Shown: piece after piece, positions 1 to 9,083 of the stretch
How positions within the stretch are numbered: position 1 is the first letter of the stretch
Layout: every line of letters begins with the position of its first letter
Assembly: GCA_001028815.1 (NCBI GenBank)
Contig: LDJB01000001.1
Location: 119,297 to 183,296 of the forward strand
DNA length: 64,000 nucleotides
From: Peptococcaceae bacterium 1109
GTDB taxonomy: Bacteria > Bacillota > Limnochordia > Darwinibacteriales > Darwinibacteriaceae
Direction of reading: 5' to 3'
Notes under the pieces: generated by a model
Database searches by the model: none
What the model was told of the DNA's origin: nothing
The model's input: only the letters and a program-made list of their open reading frames with translations
Translations under genes and position numbers: made by a program

Positions 1-2
1 AT

Positions 3-1448
3 GTGGGCCTGGATTATCTCACCCTTGACCGGGCCGCGGGCACTTTGTCAGGAGGAGAAGCCCAGCGGATCCGCCTGGCCACCCAGATTGGATCGGGCCT
101 GGTGGGCGTGTTGTATATCCTGGACGAGCCCAGCATAGGCCTGCACCAGCGGGATAATGAGAAGCTTCTCGATGCCCTGTGCCGGCTGCGGGACCTGGGT
201 AACACCTTGCTAGTTGTGGAGCACGATGAAGACACAATCCGGGCCGCGGATTGGATCGTGGACATGGGGCCCCGGGCAGGGAGCGAAGGCGGCTATGTGG
301 TGGCCGAGGGAACCTTTGAGGACATCTGCGCGGAGCCCAAATCCCTTACCGGGCAGTACCTCTCAGGGGTGCGGGCTATAAAGCTCCCCCATTCCCGCAG
401 GCAGCCTAATGGGTGTTGGCTTCGGGTCAAGGGAGCCAAAGAAAACAACCTGAAGAATATTGACGTAGACTTCCCCATGGGTGTGTTTGTGGCAGTGACC
501 GGTGTCTCTGGGTCTGGCAAGAGCACCTTGGTCAATGAAATCCTCTACAAGCGCCTCAGCAAAGAACTCTACCGGTCTAGCGCCCGGCCTGGCCGCCACG
601 ATGAACTTGAGGGGTTAGAGCATGTGGATAAGGTTATCGAGATTGATCAGTCTCCCATTGGGCGGACCCCCCGGTCTAACCCTGCAACTTACACAGGGGT
701 ATTCGACAGTATCCGAGAAGTGTTCGCGATGACCAATGAGGCCAAGATTCGTGGTTATTCCAAAGGCCGGTTTAGCTTCAACGTGAAGGGAGGCCGCTGT
801 GAAGCCTGCAAGGGGGACGGGATTATCCGCATCGAGATGCACTTCCTTCCTGATGTATACGTCCCCTGTGATGTCTGCAAGGGCAGCCGCTACTCTCGGG
901 AGACTTTGCAGGTGAAGTACAAGGGTAAGTCCATCGCGGACGTCTTGGATATGCGGGTGGAAGAAGCGGTGGAATTCTTCAAAAACATCCCCCGGATTCA
1001 TAGGAAGATTCAGACCCTTTACGATGTAGGATTAGGGTACATTAAGCTGGGGCAGCCCGCGACGGAACTTTCAGGTGGTGAAGCGCAGCGGGTGAAGCTT
1101 GCCACTGAACTCAGCCGGCGTAGTAATGGCCGGACTGTGTACATCCTCGACGAACCCACCACAGGGCTGCACTTTGAGGATATCCGCAAGCTCCTTCAGG
1201 TACTGCACCGCTTAGTGGATGCCGGGGATACGGTAATTGTCATTGAACACAACTTGGATGTGATCAAGACCGCGGATTACGTTATCGACCTCGGCCCTGA
1301 GGGTGGGGATGGGGGCGGAACGGTGGTAGCTGCAGGCACTCCCGAAGAGGTGGCGCAGGTGCCCCGATCTCACACGGGCCGCTTTCTAAGGCGGGCCTTG
1401 GCTGACCCCAGGGCCATAGGGAGCGTGCTGAAGGTGGATGCCCAATGA
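3..1448 (+). CDS. uvrA: UvrA excinuclease ABC subunit A, C-terminal part (5' end outside window)
   Basis: UvrA is the damage-scanning ABC-type ATPase of nucleotide excision repair; it loads UvrB on lesions in the cytoplasm. The visible 481 residues carry the first ABC signature LSGGEAQR (residues 15-22) with its DEPSIGLH Walker B, then the second nucleotide-binding domain with Walker [10 protein letters not shown] (about 167-175), a C-x2-C zinc-finger half starting near residue 266 and its partner CDVC, then a second LSGGEAQR and DEPTTGLH. The reading frame is open at base 3 and enters from the left, so the first codon seen is not a start. The stop overlaps the uvrC start by 4 bases (ATGA), so the two are translationally coupled. 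Identification is certain; only the missing N-terminal half is unseen. Confidence 0.97.
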   Translation: MGLDYLTLDRAAGTLSGGEAQRIRLATQIGSGLVGVLYILDEPSIGLHQRDNEKLLDALCRLRDLGNTLLVVEHDEDTIRAADWIVDMGPRAGSEGGYVVAEGTFEDICAEPKSLTGQYLSGVRAIKLPHSRRQPNGCWLRVKGAKENNLKNIDVDFPMGVFVAVTGVSGSGKSTLVNEILYKRLSKELYRSSARPGRHDELEGLEHVDKVIEIDQSPIGRTPRSNPATYTGVFDSIREVFAMTNEAKIRGYSKGRFSFNVKGGRCEACKGDGIIRIEMHFLPDVYVPCDVCKGSRYSRETLQVKYKGKSIADVLDMRVEEAVEFFKNIPRIHRKIQTLYDVGLGYIKLGQPATELSGGEAQRVKLATELSRRSNGRTVYILDEPTTGLHFEDIRKLLQVLHRLVDAGDTVIVIEHNLDVIKTADYVIDLGPEGGDGGGTVVAAGTPEEVAQVPRSHTGRFLRRALADPRAIGSVLKVDAQ

Positions 1449-3292
1449 GTCTTGAACACAAGCTTGCCACCTTGCCTACCCGGCCAGGGGTGTACTTGAT
1501 GAAGAACGAAGCGGGGGAGATCATCTACGTTGGCAAGGCCAAGAACCTCCGCAACCGGGTGCGTTCGTATTTCCAGCGTGCCAAGGACCACGCGCCGAAA
1601 GTGCGGGTGATGGTGAGCCACATCACAGATCTTGAGTACATTGTCACCGACTCAGAAGTGGAGGCGCTGATCCTTGAAAACAACCTCATCAAGGAGCATG
1701 CCCCCCGGTATAACGTAAGGCTCAAAGATGATAAAACCTACCCGTATATCAAGGTGACCTTAAATGAGCATTTCCCCCGGGTGCTGTTAGTGCGCAGCAG
1801 GGTAAATGATGGGGCCCGGTATTTTGGCCCCTATACTGACGTTAAGGCTGTCCGGGAGACGCTGGATTTCCTGCGGGCAGTTTTCCCCGTGCGCACGTGC
1901 AGGAAAGACATCAAGCCGGGAGCCTCTGATCGGCCGTGCCTCAACTACCACTTGGGCCGATGCGAAGCGCCATGCGCAGGCCTGATTTCCAAGGAAGCAT
2001 ATGGGGCCATGATTGACGAAGTGATTGCCTTTCTAGAGGGCAAAGTGGAGCATGTGATTCCCAAACTTACTCAGAAGATGCAAGCTGCCGCGGATAAGCT
2101 GGAGTACGAGAAAGCGGCACGCATCCGGGATCAGATTCAGGCCATTCAGAAGATGGCTGAGCGGCAGAAGATCGTAGCTCACCATGGAGAGGACCAGGAT
2201 TTCTTAGGATACGCTCGGGTCAGCGATCTGGCCTGTGTGCAAGTGTTCTTTGTCCGGGAAGGTAAAGTGGTGGGGCGGGACCACTTCTTGCTGGACTGCT
2301 CCACCGAAGAGGATGAACCAGAAATCTTAGGAGCTTTTATCAAGCAGTTTTATGCTCAAGCGGCTTACATCCCCAAGTCCATTTTCCTTCCCTTAGAACT
2401 GGATGAGCCCGAGGTACTGGAAAGCTGGCTGAGCGACCTAAGGGGAAGCAGGGTTTACCTCCACGTTCCCAAGAGGGGCGCAAAGAAAGCCTTGGTGGAT
2501 ATGGTGATGGAAAACGCCAACACCGTGCTCCAGGTAGCCCGCTCACGGGAGGAGAGGCGAGAAGCAGATATTGCTGAAGCTCTGCAGCAGCTGGAAGAGG
2601 TGTTGGGGCTAGAGGCTCCCCCTGCCCGCATCGAGGCCTACGACATTTCCAACACCCAGGGGAAAGAAATAGTGGCCTCAATGGTAGTTATGATCGAGGG
2701 TAAGCTGGCAGGCGACGAGTACCGCCGCTTCCGCATTCGGGAGGTACAGGACGGGCCGAATGACTATCGATCTATGCAGGAAGTGATTGGGCGAAGGTTC
2801 CGCAGAGGGCTGCAGGAACGAGCGGATGGGGAGGATGGGAAGTTTACAGCGTTCCCTGACTTGGTCTTAATTGACGGAGGGAAGGGGCAGCTCAGTGCGG
2901 CCATCCAGGTTCGGGACGAGTTGGGCCTGGACATCCCCTTCATCAGCCTTGCAGAAAGGCTGGAGGAAGTATTTGTCGAAGGGCAGTCACTTCCGGTGAA
3001 CCTGCCTCGGAACACCAAGGGTTCTCTCCTCTTGCAGCGGCTCAGGGATGAGGCGCACCGCTTTGCCTTAACCTACCACCGCAATCTCCGCGGGAAGGCA
3101 AGCCGCAGTTCTGTTTTGGATCATATCCCTGGAGTGGGCCCAAAGCGAAAGAAGGCGCTGCTGCGCCATTTCGGTACGGTGAAGGCTATTCGGGAGGCTT
3201 CTGTGGAGGATCTTTGCCAGGTGGAGGGGATCAACCGCAAGGTTGCAGAGGAAATATACCAGCATATGCACGGAGCCGAAGGTGGGGCCTAG
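1445..3292 (+). CDS. uvrC: UvrC excinuclease ABC subunit C
   Basis: UvrC makes both incisions flanking a DNA lesion after UvrA has loaded UvrB. At 615 residues it has the normal family length. Visible in order: GIY-YIG nuclease domain (GVYLM near residue 15 and IIYVGKA near 26) for the 3' cut, a four-cysteine cluster around 154-178 ([17 protein letters not shown]), a UVR motif near 210-230 that contacts UvrB, an RNase H-like nuclease domain containing EAYDISN and LIDGGKGQ for the 5' cut, and a C-terminal helix-hairpin-helix ([13 protein letters not shown]). It overlaps uvrA by 4 bases. A strong hairpin terminator begins within its last codons, so this looks like the end of the uvr operon. Confidence 0.97.
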   Translation: MSLEHKLATLPTRPGVYLMKNEAGEIIYVGKAKNLRNRVRSYFQRAKDHAPKVRVMVSHITDLEYIVTDSEVEALILENNLIKEHAPRYNVRLKDDKTYPYIKVTLNEHFPRVLLVRSRVNDGARYFGPYTDVKAVRETLDFLRAVFPVRTCRKDIKPGASDRPCLNYHLGRCEAPCAGLISKEAYGAMIDEVIAFLEGKVEHVIPKLTQKMQAAADKLEYEKAARIRDQIQAIQKMAERQKIVAHHGEDQDFLGYARVSDLACVQVFFVREGKVVGRDHFLLDCSTEEDEPEILGAFIKQFYAQAAYIPKSIFLPLELDEPEVLESWLSDLRGSRVYLHVPKRGAKKALVDMVMENANTVLQVARSREERREADIAEALQQLEEVLGLEAPPARIEAYDISNTQGKEIVASMVVMIEGKLAGDEYRRFRIREVQDGPNDYRSMQEVIGRRFRRGLQERADGEDGKFTAFPDLVLIDGGKGQLSAAIQVRDELGLDIPFISLAERLEEVFVEGQSLPVNLPRNTKGSLLLQRLRDEAHRFALTYHRNLRGKASRSSVLDHIPGVGPKRKKALLRHFGTVKAIREASVEDLCQVEGINRKVAEEIYQHMHGAEGGA

Positions 3293-3313
3293 CCCGCCCT
3301 CGGCTCCGTTTTT
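3271..3313 (+). terminator. Rho-independent terminator overlapping the uvrC stop codon
   Basis: A 9-bp perfect stem (CGGAGCCGA at 3271-3279 with TCGGCTCCG at 3300-3308) is followed by T5. The inner arms, rich in G on one side and C on the other, extend the pairing. The stop codon of uvrC lies in the loop. It also separates uvrC from the convergent barrel gene. Confidence 0.9.
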
Positions 3314-3315
3314 CA

Positions 3316-4056
3316 CTAGAAGTGCCACGTTACGCCCACTGTGACTCCTGAGTAGCCCGCTCTGGTGGGGCCAACATCATCACTTACCGCGTACTCAAAC
3401 TCGTCGATTTTGTATGATCCGCCTTGGATTCCCAGGCGCGCTGCGTATTGCTCGGAAATATCGTATTCTAAGCCTAGCTGGTAGCTATAGGCGCTGCCGT
3501 CGATTTGCTTGATGGACTTGTTGCTTTGGGTATACTCCCATCTAAACCACGGAGCCGCTGTGATGAGGGCATCCGCAGTAAACCGTTCTGCTAGTTCAAA
3601 CTGGACCACCGCTTGGCCTGCGAATCCCTGGCCAGCATAGGAGATCGGTGCACCGCCCCTTATTTCCGGGTGTTTCAGATTGAGCCACATAAGGCTGTAT
3701 CCCAGTCCTCCGTAGACCTTCATTCCCGTTTCCTCCAGGAATTGGTATGCGGCCCCGAAGTGAAGGGTGGACCTGCCGTGTTGGGACTGGACTTCATCTT
3801 CGCCCTCGCCCACTTGCATGCTCAGGCGGTTAGCACTCTGATAAAAGGCGTTGAACAGCAAATCCTGATGGGTATAGGTTCCAAGTGCTATTGCAGACCA
3901 TTCCGAAACACTGCCTTTCGTATCCTTGTCCAACATCGCGCCGTAACCTGTACCGCCGTAGGATAGTTGAGTGGTCAGGTCAAATTGTGCCAAACTGGGA
4001 ACGGTCATGGTTAAGGCCAGGGTAAGCGTTAACACTAGAGTCCAAGCTTTTGCCAC
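3316..4056 (-). CDS. Putative outer-membrane beta-barrel protein (unknown family)
   Basis: No named family recognised. From the GTG at 4056 the product is 246 residues, with a signal peptide (Lys-containing start, a Leu/Thr-rich core, and cleavage near PSLAQ) followed by alternating polar/hydrophobic strands rich in Tyr, Gly and aromatic residues. It ends in GVTWHF, and a terminal Phe is typical of barrels recognised by the BAM machinery. An ATG 57 bases upstream is in frame, but a GGAAG ribosome site sits just before the GTG and the extra codons overlap an AT-rich promoter-like TATTAT region, so the GTG is preferred. It is divergent from the similar-looking gene at 4208. Barrel topology and outer-membrane location are inferences from pattern, not homology. 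Confidence 0.7.
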   Translation of the reverse strand: MAKAWTLVLTLTLALTMTVPSLAQFDLTTQLSYGGTGYGAMLDKDTKGSVSEWSAIALGTYTHQDLLFNAFYQSANRLSMQVGEGEDEVQSQHGRSTLHFGAAYQFLEETGMKVYGGLGYSLMWLNLKHPEIRGGAPISYAGQGFAGQAVVQFELAERFTADALITAAPWFRWEYTQSNKSIKQIDGSAYSYQLGLEYDISEQYAARLGIQGGSYKIDEFEYAVSDDVGPTRAGYSGVTVGVTWHF

Positions 4057-4207
4057 GCCTTGCACTTCCTTTCTGGTGGATGGAATCTTATGTATAATAT
4101 ACCGTTTTTCCACAGGTTTTTCTAGGGGTCCGCCACATTTTGGCAGGAACAGCCGGCCTACTAGCGAATACTAAAAAAGAATTGGCAATTCTAAGGAGGA
4201 TAAGAAC

Positions 4208-4873
4208 GTGAGACGGGTATGGGTTATGGCTTTGATACTTGGTATAGTCTTGGTATTCAGCAGTCTGGGCCTGGCAGCGTCATTCTCTGCAGATGCATCC
4301 TATCTGCTGGGGAAGGTTACTGTGGACGGCGAAGACGAGGGCGAAGACAAGTTTGATCAATGGGGTTTCATGGTGGGTGTATCTGGAGAGCTCTACCCCA
4401 ATGTTGTCTTAGATGGGCGCTTTCTGAACGCTAGCGAGAAGGCAGAAGAGGCAGGCGACGCTGTGGCCACCCAGACTATGTTAAGCGGGGCTCTTTCTTA
4501 CCGGCTTCTGCAAGAAGGCGACTTCGAGGTGCTGGTAGGCGGCGGTTACCAGACCTACAATCGGAAGGGTGCAGAGGGCGACGTCTTTAACGCTGCTGGA
4601 ATCTTTGGTAAGTTGAGCCTTGCACTGAGGCCCGTGGACAAGATGATGCTTGTTGGAGATGTAAGCTATGCGCCATCGTTCAAGTATACCATCGAGGGAG
4701 TTGGAGTAGGAGCTGAGCCAGAGGACTCAGATGCGTTTCTAACTGGACGAGTTTCCCTTAGCTATCAGGTGATGGATCAGTTGAGCGTCCAGGCAACAGT
4801 GATTCGGACGTCCTTCAAGGAGCATAAGTCTGTGAACCTTCTGTACGGCGGCGGCGTGGTATTGACATTCTAG
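4208..4873 (+). CDS. Putative small outer-membrane beta-barrel protein
   Basis: A 221-residue secreted protein of unrecognised family. The GTG start has an exact AAGGAGGA ribosome site at 4193-4200. The N-terminus is a classical signal peptide (MRRVW, hydrophobic core, cleavage near GLAAS). The mature part alternates short strands with acidic loops, for example the EDEGED cluster near residue 42, and ends in GVVLTF with a terminal Phe, the usual end of an outer-membrane barrel. It is divergently paired with another barrel candidate ending at 3316 and is followed by its own terminator, so it is probably transcribed alone. Size suits an 8-10 strand barrel. Function is not visible. Confidence 0.7.
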   Translation: MRRVWVMALILGIVLVFSSLGLAASFSADASYLLGKVTVDGEDEGEDKFDQWGFMVGVSGELYPNVVLDGRFLNASEKAEEAGDAVATQTMLSGALSYRLLQEGDFEVLVGGGYQTYNRKGAEGDVFNAAGIFGKLSLALRPVDKMMLVGDVSYAPSFKYTIEGVGVGAEPEDSDAFLTGRVSLSYQVMDQLSVQATVIRTSFKEHKSVNLLYGGGVVLTF

Positions 4874-4886
4874 CAATAGCATTCTT

Positions 4887-4913
4887 AAAGCTCCTAGTGA
4901 TAGGAGCTTTTTT
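4887..4913 (+). terminator. Rho-independent terminator after the 4208 gene
   Basis: Perfect 10-bp stem AAAGCTCCTA / TAGGAGCTTT with a GTGA tetraloop, followed by further T residues. Confidence 0.93.
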
Positions 4914-4937
4914 GTTGCCAAAAATTAATGTGATCCC

Positions 4938-4966
4938 TTGACATGATTAAGGTTGCGGTTTAATAT
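4938..4966 (+). promoter_or_regulatory. Sigma-A promoter for the DUF2089 operon
   Basis: TTGACA (4938-4943), 17-nt spacer, TAATAT (4961-4966). It is followed 60 bases later by the start codon of the DUF2089 gene. A near-consensus vegetative promoter. Confidence 0.85.
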
Positions 4967-5025
4967 CTATACAGAACATATCTAAAGTCAAGGGTCAGGT
5001 TTTAATAAATCAAGGGGTGGAGTCA

Positions 5026-5388
5026 ATGTCTAAGAAAACGCTAACCGCCTGTCCGGTGTGTGCCAAGCCTTTGAGGGTAACTCGCTTGCGCTGCAACCAC
5101 TGCGATACCACCATTGAGGGAACTTTTGAAACGTGCAAGTTTTGCCAACTCACACCTGAACAGCGGGACTTTGTGGAAGTATTCCTCACTGCCCGGGGTA
5201 ATATCAAGGAAGTGGAGCGCCTACTAGGGATTTCCTATCCCACGGTGCGCAGCCGCCTGGATACGGTCATTGAAGCCTTGGGCTACCGGGTGGAAAGAGA
5301 TCAGAACAACCAGCGCCGGGCGATCCTAGAGGCTCTGGACAAGGGTGAAATCACGTCGGAAGAGGCTATCAGATTATTGAAAGGCTAG
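5026..5388 (+). CDS. DUF2089 family protein: zinc ribbon plus HTH-like region
   Basis: A 120-residue protein of the DUF2089 family. It opens with two C-x2-C pairs (CPVC, CNHC, then CKFC) that make a zinc ribbon. A helical stretch (FLTARGNIKEVERLLGISY then TVRSRLD) looks like a DNA-binding helix-turn-helix. It ends in a short helical module LDKGEITSEEAIRLL that recurs in the next two genes. The ATG at 5026 has AAGGGG upstream; an in-frame GTG at 5017 lies inside that ribosome site and is rejected. It is first in a three-gene unit driven by the promoter at 4938 and is probably a regulator of the unit. Its actual target is unknown. Confidence 0.88.
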   Translation: MSKKTLTACPVCAKPLRVTRLRCNHCDTTIEGTFETCKFCQLTPEQRDFVEVFLTARGNIKEVERLLGISYPTVRSRLDTVIEALGYRVERDQNNQRRAILEALDKGEITSEEAIRLLKG

Positions 5389-5401
5389 GGAGGCATGGGA
5401 A

Positions 5402-6550
5402 ATGAGTGACGAGCAAAGGCTTATCTTGAAGATGCTAGAAGAGGGTAAGATCTCCGCAGCGGAGGCGGAGGCACTGCTCAATGCCTTGGGGCAGCCGGAA
5501 GTGCTGGAAGAGGAAGAGCGCAGTGCGGATGTATGGGAGAAGGTAGAAAAGCAAGGGGAAGATTTTGCGAAGAAGGTGGAGTCCGCTGCAGAACGCTTCG
5601 CCCGCAACATGGAAGAGAAGGTGGAGCCTCGCTTAGCGGATAAACTCTCCCGCCTCTCAAAGATGCTCAGCCGCTTTCCCTTCGTTTCGACTGACGATAC
5701 TTACGAGTTCAGTGAAGAGTTCTACGGCACGTTCCAAGAGGACGGGGACATTGCCCTCACTCTAAAGACCAGTACTGGCCGGATCAGCGTGCAAGGCTGG
5801 AACGAGCCCCAGTTCCGCCTGGTGGTGGTACAGCGCATCCGGGCAAAGGACCGGGAATCGGCCCTGGGGAAGATGTACCGCGTTGAGTTACCTAGTGAAG
5901 AAGCTCTGCGGGAACTGTCCATCGATGTGCCAAGTTTCCCTGATACCTCAGTTTCGCTGGTTCTGAGCGTGCCCCGCACTGTCATTTATCAGCTGGGTTT
6001 CAACACACACAGCGGATCCATCAGCGTTGCGGACCTGTACACTCGCACTGCTAGGCTGACTACTTCCGTCGGTTCCATCGAGGTCCAAGGCCTTCAGGGC
6101 GAGAGCATAGAGTGCACTACTGTGAATGGCTCGTGCAGAGCGGAGCAGATCACCGCCGAATCGTTCGTAGGGCGCACAGGTAACGGTTCCCTGAAGTTGA
6201 AGCAACTCCAGGGGGAAAAGGTGGACTGCGAGACGTCCAACGGATCCATTCGGGTTGAGCCAGTGGTCCGAGGCACAGCGCACTACACTCTGAACACCAC
6301 CAATGGGTCGATCCGGATCGTGCAGAGCGATGCTGAGGTGAAAACAGCCTTTGACCTTTACACCACCGTAGGGCGGATTTCGGTTCCGGAGGAAGCCTTT
6401 GAAATCACCAATGCGGACCGCAGGTCTGGCGGCTGGCACCTTGCGGGTAAGTCCCCAGGCTTTGAGGGAGGGGCTAATCGCCTGCACTTGCACGCAAAAA
6501 CGGGCTCCGGTTCTATTCGCCTGGACACTAGCGGAGGTGGTCAGGATTAA
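5402..6550 (+). CDS. DUF4097 (YvlB/LiaX-like) protein with N-terminal SHOCT-like module
   Basis: A 382-residue protein. Residues 1-28 form the short helical module LEEGKISAAEAEALL seen in YvlB/LiaX-type proteins. A charged helical linker follows (about 40-95). From about 115 the protein is a repetitive beta-helix-like DUF4097 domain in which short turns of the type NGS or SGS recur (TGRISV, SGSISV, NGSCRA, NGSLKL, NGSIRV, NGSIRI, GSGSIRL). No signal peptide or membrane segment is visible. YvlB/LiaX relatives are linked to envelope-stress responses in Firmicutes; that role here is an inference. It follows the DUF2089 gene by 13 bases and overlaps the next gene. Confidence 0.85.
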   Translation: MSDEQRLILKMLEEGKISAAEAEALLNALGQPEVLEEEERSADVWEKVEKQGEDFAKKVESAAERFARNMEEKVEPRLADKLSRLSKMLSRFPFVSTDDTYEFSEEFYGTFQEDGDIALTLKTSTGRISVQGWNEPQFRLVVVQRIRAKDRESALGKMYRVELPSEEALRELSIDVPSFPDTSVSLVLSVPRTVIYQLGFNTHSGSISVADLYTRTARLTTSVGSIEVQGLQGESIECTTVNGSCRAEQITAESFVGRTGNGSLKLKQLQGEKVDCETSNGSIRVEPVVRGTAHYTLNTTNGSIRIVQSDAEVKTAFDLYTTVGRISVPEEAFEITNADRRSGGWHLAGKSPGFEGGANRLHLHAKTGSGSIRLDTSGGGQD

Positions 6551-6884
6551 CGCGGAACGCATTCAGATTCTCACCATGCTTCAAGAAGGGAAAATCAGCG
6601 TCCCAGAGGCGGAGCGGCTCTTGGAGGCCATCTCCACTGGGGGGAGGCAGAGGGAAGAGGAACGCATCCTGCGCCTGCGCATCACAGAACAAGGCAGGGT
6701 TATGGCAAATGTTCGCCTTCCTTTTGGGTTGGTTGAAAGCGTAAGCACTGCCCTCAGCAGTGCGGGCCAGGCCGGGATCCCGTGGCAAAGCATCCTTTCC
6801 AAGGTTCAGGCAGGAATAGGCGGCAAACTTGTCGAAGTGGAAGAGCCAAACCAAGACCGCAAGGTTGAAATATTAGTAGAATAG
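6537..6884 (+). CDS. Short SHOCT-like module protein, third gene of the DUF2089/DUF4097 unit
   Basis: About 115 residues. The N-terminus again carries the helical module (MLQEGKISVPEAERLL); the rest is a short alpha/beta region of unknown function (VMANVRLPFGLVESV), similar to small proteins found beside DUF4097 genes. The start is unclear. A GTG at 6537 overlaps the previous stop by 14 bases but sits inside its own GGAGGTGG ribosome site; an ATT at 6546 is five bases downstream of that site and would give a product beginning INAERIQ. An ATG at 6399 lies deep inside the upstream gene and is unlikely. It is cotranscribed with the two upstream genes and closed by a terminator at its stop codon. 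Confidence 0.75.
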   Translation: MVRINAERIQILTMLQEGKISVPEAERLLEAISTGGRQREEERILRLRITEQGRVMANVRLPFGLVESVSTALSSAGQAGIPWQSILSKVQAGIGGKLVEVEEPNQDRKVEILVE

Positions 6885-6911
6885 GGGGCGGGAAGCAACC
6901 CGCCCCCTTTT
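6884..6911 (+). terminator. Rho-independent terminator closing the DUF2089/DUF4097 operon
   Basis: Perfect 9-bp GC stem GGGGGCGGG / CCCGCCCCC (6884-6892 with 6899-6907), loop AAGCAA, then T4. Confidence 0.93.
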
Positions 6912-6928
6912 AAAGTGGAGGGAACTAT

Positions 6929-7762
6929 GTGGTTAAGCTGATTGTTTCGGACTTGGACGATACGCTCTTATCCAACGATCTGACTATTTCCCCTGCAAAT
7001 CTTCATGCCATCGCCCAGGCCCGGGCACAGGGCATCATCTTCACATTCGCGACAGGACGGATGTTCGTCTCCTCGCTGCCCTATGCCAAGCAGCTCGAGC
7101 TTCCAGGGGATGTGCCCCTGATCTGCTATAACGGTGCACTCATCCAGCGCATCGATGGGGAAGTGATCTACAAAAACCCCTTGCCCCACGACGTGGCCTT
7201 GGACATTGTGCGGTACTGCGCGGACCGGGGTTGGACCACCAATCTGTATTACGAAGATGTGCTCTACGTAAACCAGGTAAATCCAGATGTGGAATACTAC
7301 ACAACCGTGGCCCGGGTCTCCGCAAATGAAGTGGGAGATTTGCAGGAGTTTCTAAAGATTGGGCGAAAAGCACCAGAAAAGATCCTGATCGTTTCCCCCG
7401 AGGAAAAAAACAGTGCCCGGCGGGAGCTCTTGGTGGCGGAGTTCGGGGACGCGGCTCAGATTGTCCAGTCTAAGCGGCGCTATTTGGAGATCACCAATGC
7501 AAATGCTTTGAAATCTACCGCTTTGGAGTGGCTCGTCCAATATTTGGGTTTGAGCATGGAAGAGGTATTAGCCATCGGGGATAGTAATAATGATGTAGAG
7601 ATGCTGCGAGAGGCAGGGATTGGGGTGGCAGTGGCCAACGCTGTCCCTGCGGCAAAGTCCGAGGCGGATTATCTTACCCTGTCCAATAATGAGGGCGGAG
7701 TAGCCAAGGCTATCTGGGATTTTGCCCTCGGAGGACAAGCTGGTAACCAGGCGATAAACTGA
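6929..7762 (+). CDS. Cof-type HAD family phosphatase
   Basis: A 277-residue haloacid-dehalogenase hydrolase of the Cof/class IIB type, which dephosphorylates small phosphometabolites such as sugar phosphates. Motif I is SDLDDTLL at residues 7-14 (nucleophile Asp), motif II is the TGR after TFA near 40, and motif IV is GDSNNDVEML near 218-227, with a large cap domain between. The GTG start has GGAGGG eight bases upstream; the ATG two bases earlier is out of frame. The gene lies just after the previous terminator, so it probably has its own weak promoter in that gap. Substrate cannot be read from the sequence. Confidence 0.92.
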   Translation: MVKLIVSDLDDTLLSNDLTISPANLHAIAQARAQGIIFTFATGRMFVSSLPYAKQLELPGDVPLICYNGALIQRIDGEVIYKNPLPHDVALDIVRYCADRGWTTNLYYEDVLYVNQVNPDVEYYTTVARVSANEVGDLQEFLKIGRKAPEKILIVSPEEKNSARRELLVAEFGDAAQIVQSKRRYLEITNANALKSTALEWLVQYLGLSMEEVLAIGDSNNDVEMLREAGIGVAVANAVPAAKSEADYLTLSNNEGGVAKAIWDFALGGQAGNQAIN

Positions 7763-7810
7763 TCCCCGCAAATAACTGCAGATTTTTTTACAATGAAGAT
7801 GAAGTTTCTT

Positions 7811-7839
7811 TTGCCAAATTGAGAGATGTGTGTTATTAT
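7811..7839 (+). promoter_or_regulatory. Sigma-A promoter for the sugar ABC ATPase gene
   Basis: TTGCCA (7811-7816), 17-nt spacer, TATTAT (7834-7839). A second exact TATAAT occurs at 7850-7855 but lacks a well placed -35 box. The transcript would carry two small hairpins in its leader. Confidence 0.65.
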
Positions 7840-7862
7840 TACTTTGTAATATAATAACATCC

Positions 7863-7895
7863 CGGGCTTACAGCCCGAATCTCAGATACACTGAG
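7863..7895 (+). other. Two consecutive hairpins in the msmX leader
   Basis: CGGGCT-TAC-AGCCCG (7863-7877) and CTCAG-ATACA-CTGAG (7881-7895) lie between the promoter and the ribosome site of the ATPase gene. They could stabilise the mRNA 5' end or bind a regulator. No T-run follows, so neither is a terminator. Confidence 0.5.
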
Positions 7896-7925
7896 ATATA
7901 AATCCGTTGGAGAGGAGATTTACCG

Positions 7926-9032
7926 TTGGCACAAGTATTGCTAAAAAATGTTACCAAGCGCTTCGGCAACGTAGTTGCCGTGAACAACATCAGTCTGGAC
8001 ATCAAGGACAAAGAGTTTATCGTTCTGGTCGGGCCATCTGGATGTGGTAAGTCCACCACACTGCGGATGGTAGCAGGCCTGGAGGAGATCTCAGACGGGA
8101 CCATCACCATCGGTGATACCGTTGTGAACGATGTTCCTCCGAAGGATCGGGACATCGCCATGGTGTTCCAAAACTATGCTCTCTATCCACATATGGACGT
8201 TTACAACAACATGGCTTTCGGCTTGAAACTGCGGAAGTTCCCCAAGCATGAAATCGATCAGCGTGTGAAGGAAGCCGCTAAGATGCTTGGCATCGAGAAC
8301 TTGCTGGATCGCAAACCGAAGGCTCTCTCCGGTGGCCAGCGCCAGCGTGTTGCCGTAGGCCGTGCGATTGTGCGTGAACCAAAGGTATTCTTGATGGACG
8401 AACCTCTGTCCAACTTAGACGCGAAGCTCCGCGTGCAGATGAGAGCTGAGCTGAGCAAACTTCATAATCGCTTGCAGACCACCATCATCTACGTTACCCA
8501 CGACCAGACCGAGGCTATGACCATGGGTGACCGGATTGTGGTTATGAAAGACGGCGTTATCCAGCAGGTAGGTGCTCCTCTGGAGATCTACAACTATCCT
8601 AACAACGTGTTCGTTGCTGGCTTTATCGGCAGCCCTGCTATGAACTTCCTCGATGTAGTACTTCGCAGGGAAGGCGAGACCTATTTCGTAGATGCCAAGA
8701 CCTTCAAGCTGCCTATCCCAGCGGAGAAGGCTGCAGGCATCAAGAGCCTGGGCAGCTACGTTGATAAGCACGTTGTCCTTGGTATCCGTCCAGAGGATAT
8801 CGAAGACGTAGCGTTGGTTGAGCATGATCCGGCAAGCGTCATCGAAGCGGATATCGACGTGACTGAGCCCATGGGCGCAGAAGTTTACGTCTACTTCTCC
8901 AGCGGTGACAACAGCTTCATCGCTCGCCTTGACGCAGCAACAAGGGCCACCGATGGCGGTTCCTTGAGAGTTGGCTTCAACATGAACAAAATCCATCTCT
9001 TTGACAAGGACACCGAAGAGGTCATCCGGTAG
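7926..9032 (+). CDS. msmX: Carbohydrate ABC transporter ATP-binding protein, MsmX/UgpC type
   Basis: A 368-residue ATPase of the CUT1 sugar-importer family. Walker A is GPSGCGKST (about 37-45), the Q-loop lies in MVFQNYALYPHM, the signature is LSGGQRQR (about 134-141), Walker B is VFLMDEPLSN and the switch His is in YVTHDQTEA. A C-terminal TOBE/OB regulatory domain (about 235-368) is typical of MsmX/UgpC. No permease or binding protein is adjacent, so it may serve several importers, as MsmX does in Bacillus. The TTG start is supported by GGAGAGGAG at 7909-7917. It stands directly before two porin-like genes, which may point to a role in carbohydrate uptake, but terminators separate them. Confidence 0.93.
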   Translation: MAQVLLKNVTKRFGNVVAVNNISLDIKDKEFIVLVGPSGCGKSTTLRMVAGLEEISDGTITIGDTVVNDVPPKDRDIAMVFQNYALYPHMDVYNNMAFGLKLRKFPKHEIDQRVKEAAKMLGIENLLDRKPKALSGGQRQRVAVGRAIVREPKVFLMDEPLSNLDAKLRVQMRAELSKLHNRLQTTIIYVTHDQTEAMTMGDRIVVMKDGVIQQVGAPLEIYNYPNNVFVAGFIGSPAMNFLDVVLRREGETYFVDAKTFKLPIPAEKAAGIKSLGSYVDKHVVLGIRPEDIEDVALVEHDPASVIEADIDVTEPMGAEVYVYFSSGDNSFIARLDAATRATDGGSLRVGFNMNKIHLFDKDTEEVIR

Positions 9033-9057
9033 TAATCAAACTGGAGAACGGAATATC

Positions 9058-9083
9058 AGAGGCGGCGAAAGCCGCCTCTTTCT
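9058..9083 (+). terminator. Rho-independent terminator after msmX
   Basis: 9-bp stem AGAGGCGGC / GCCGCCTCT with a GAAA tetraloop, then TTCTT. Confidence 0.9.
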
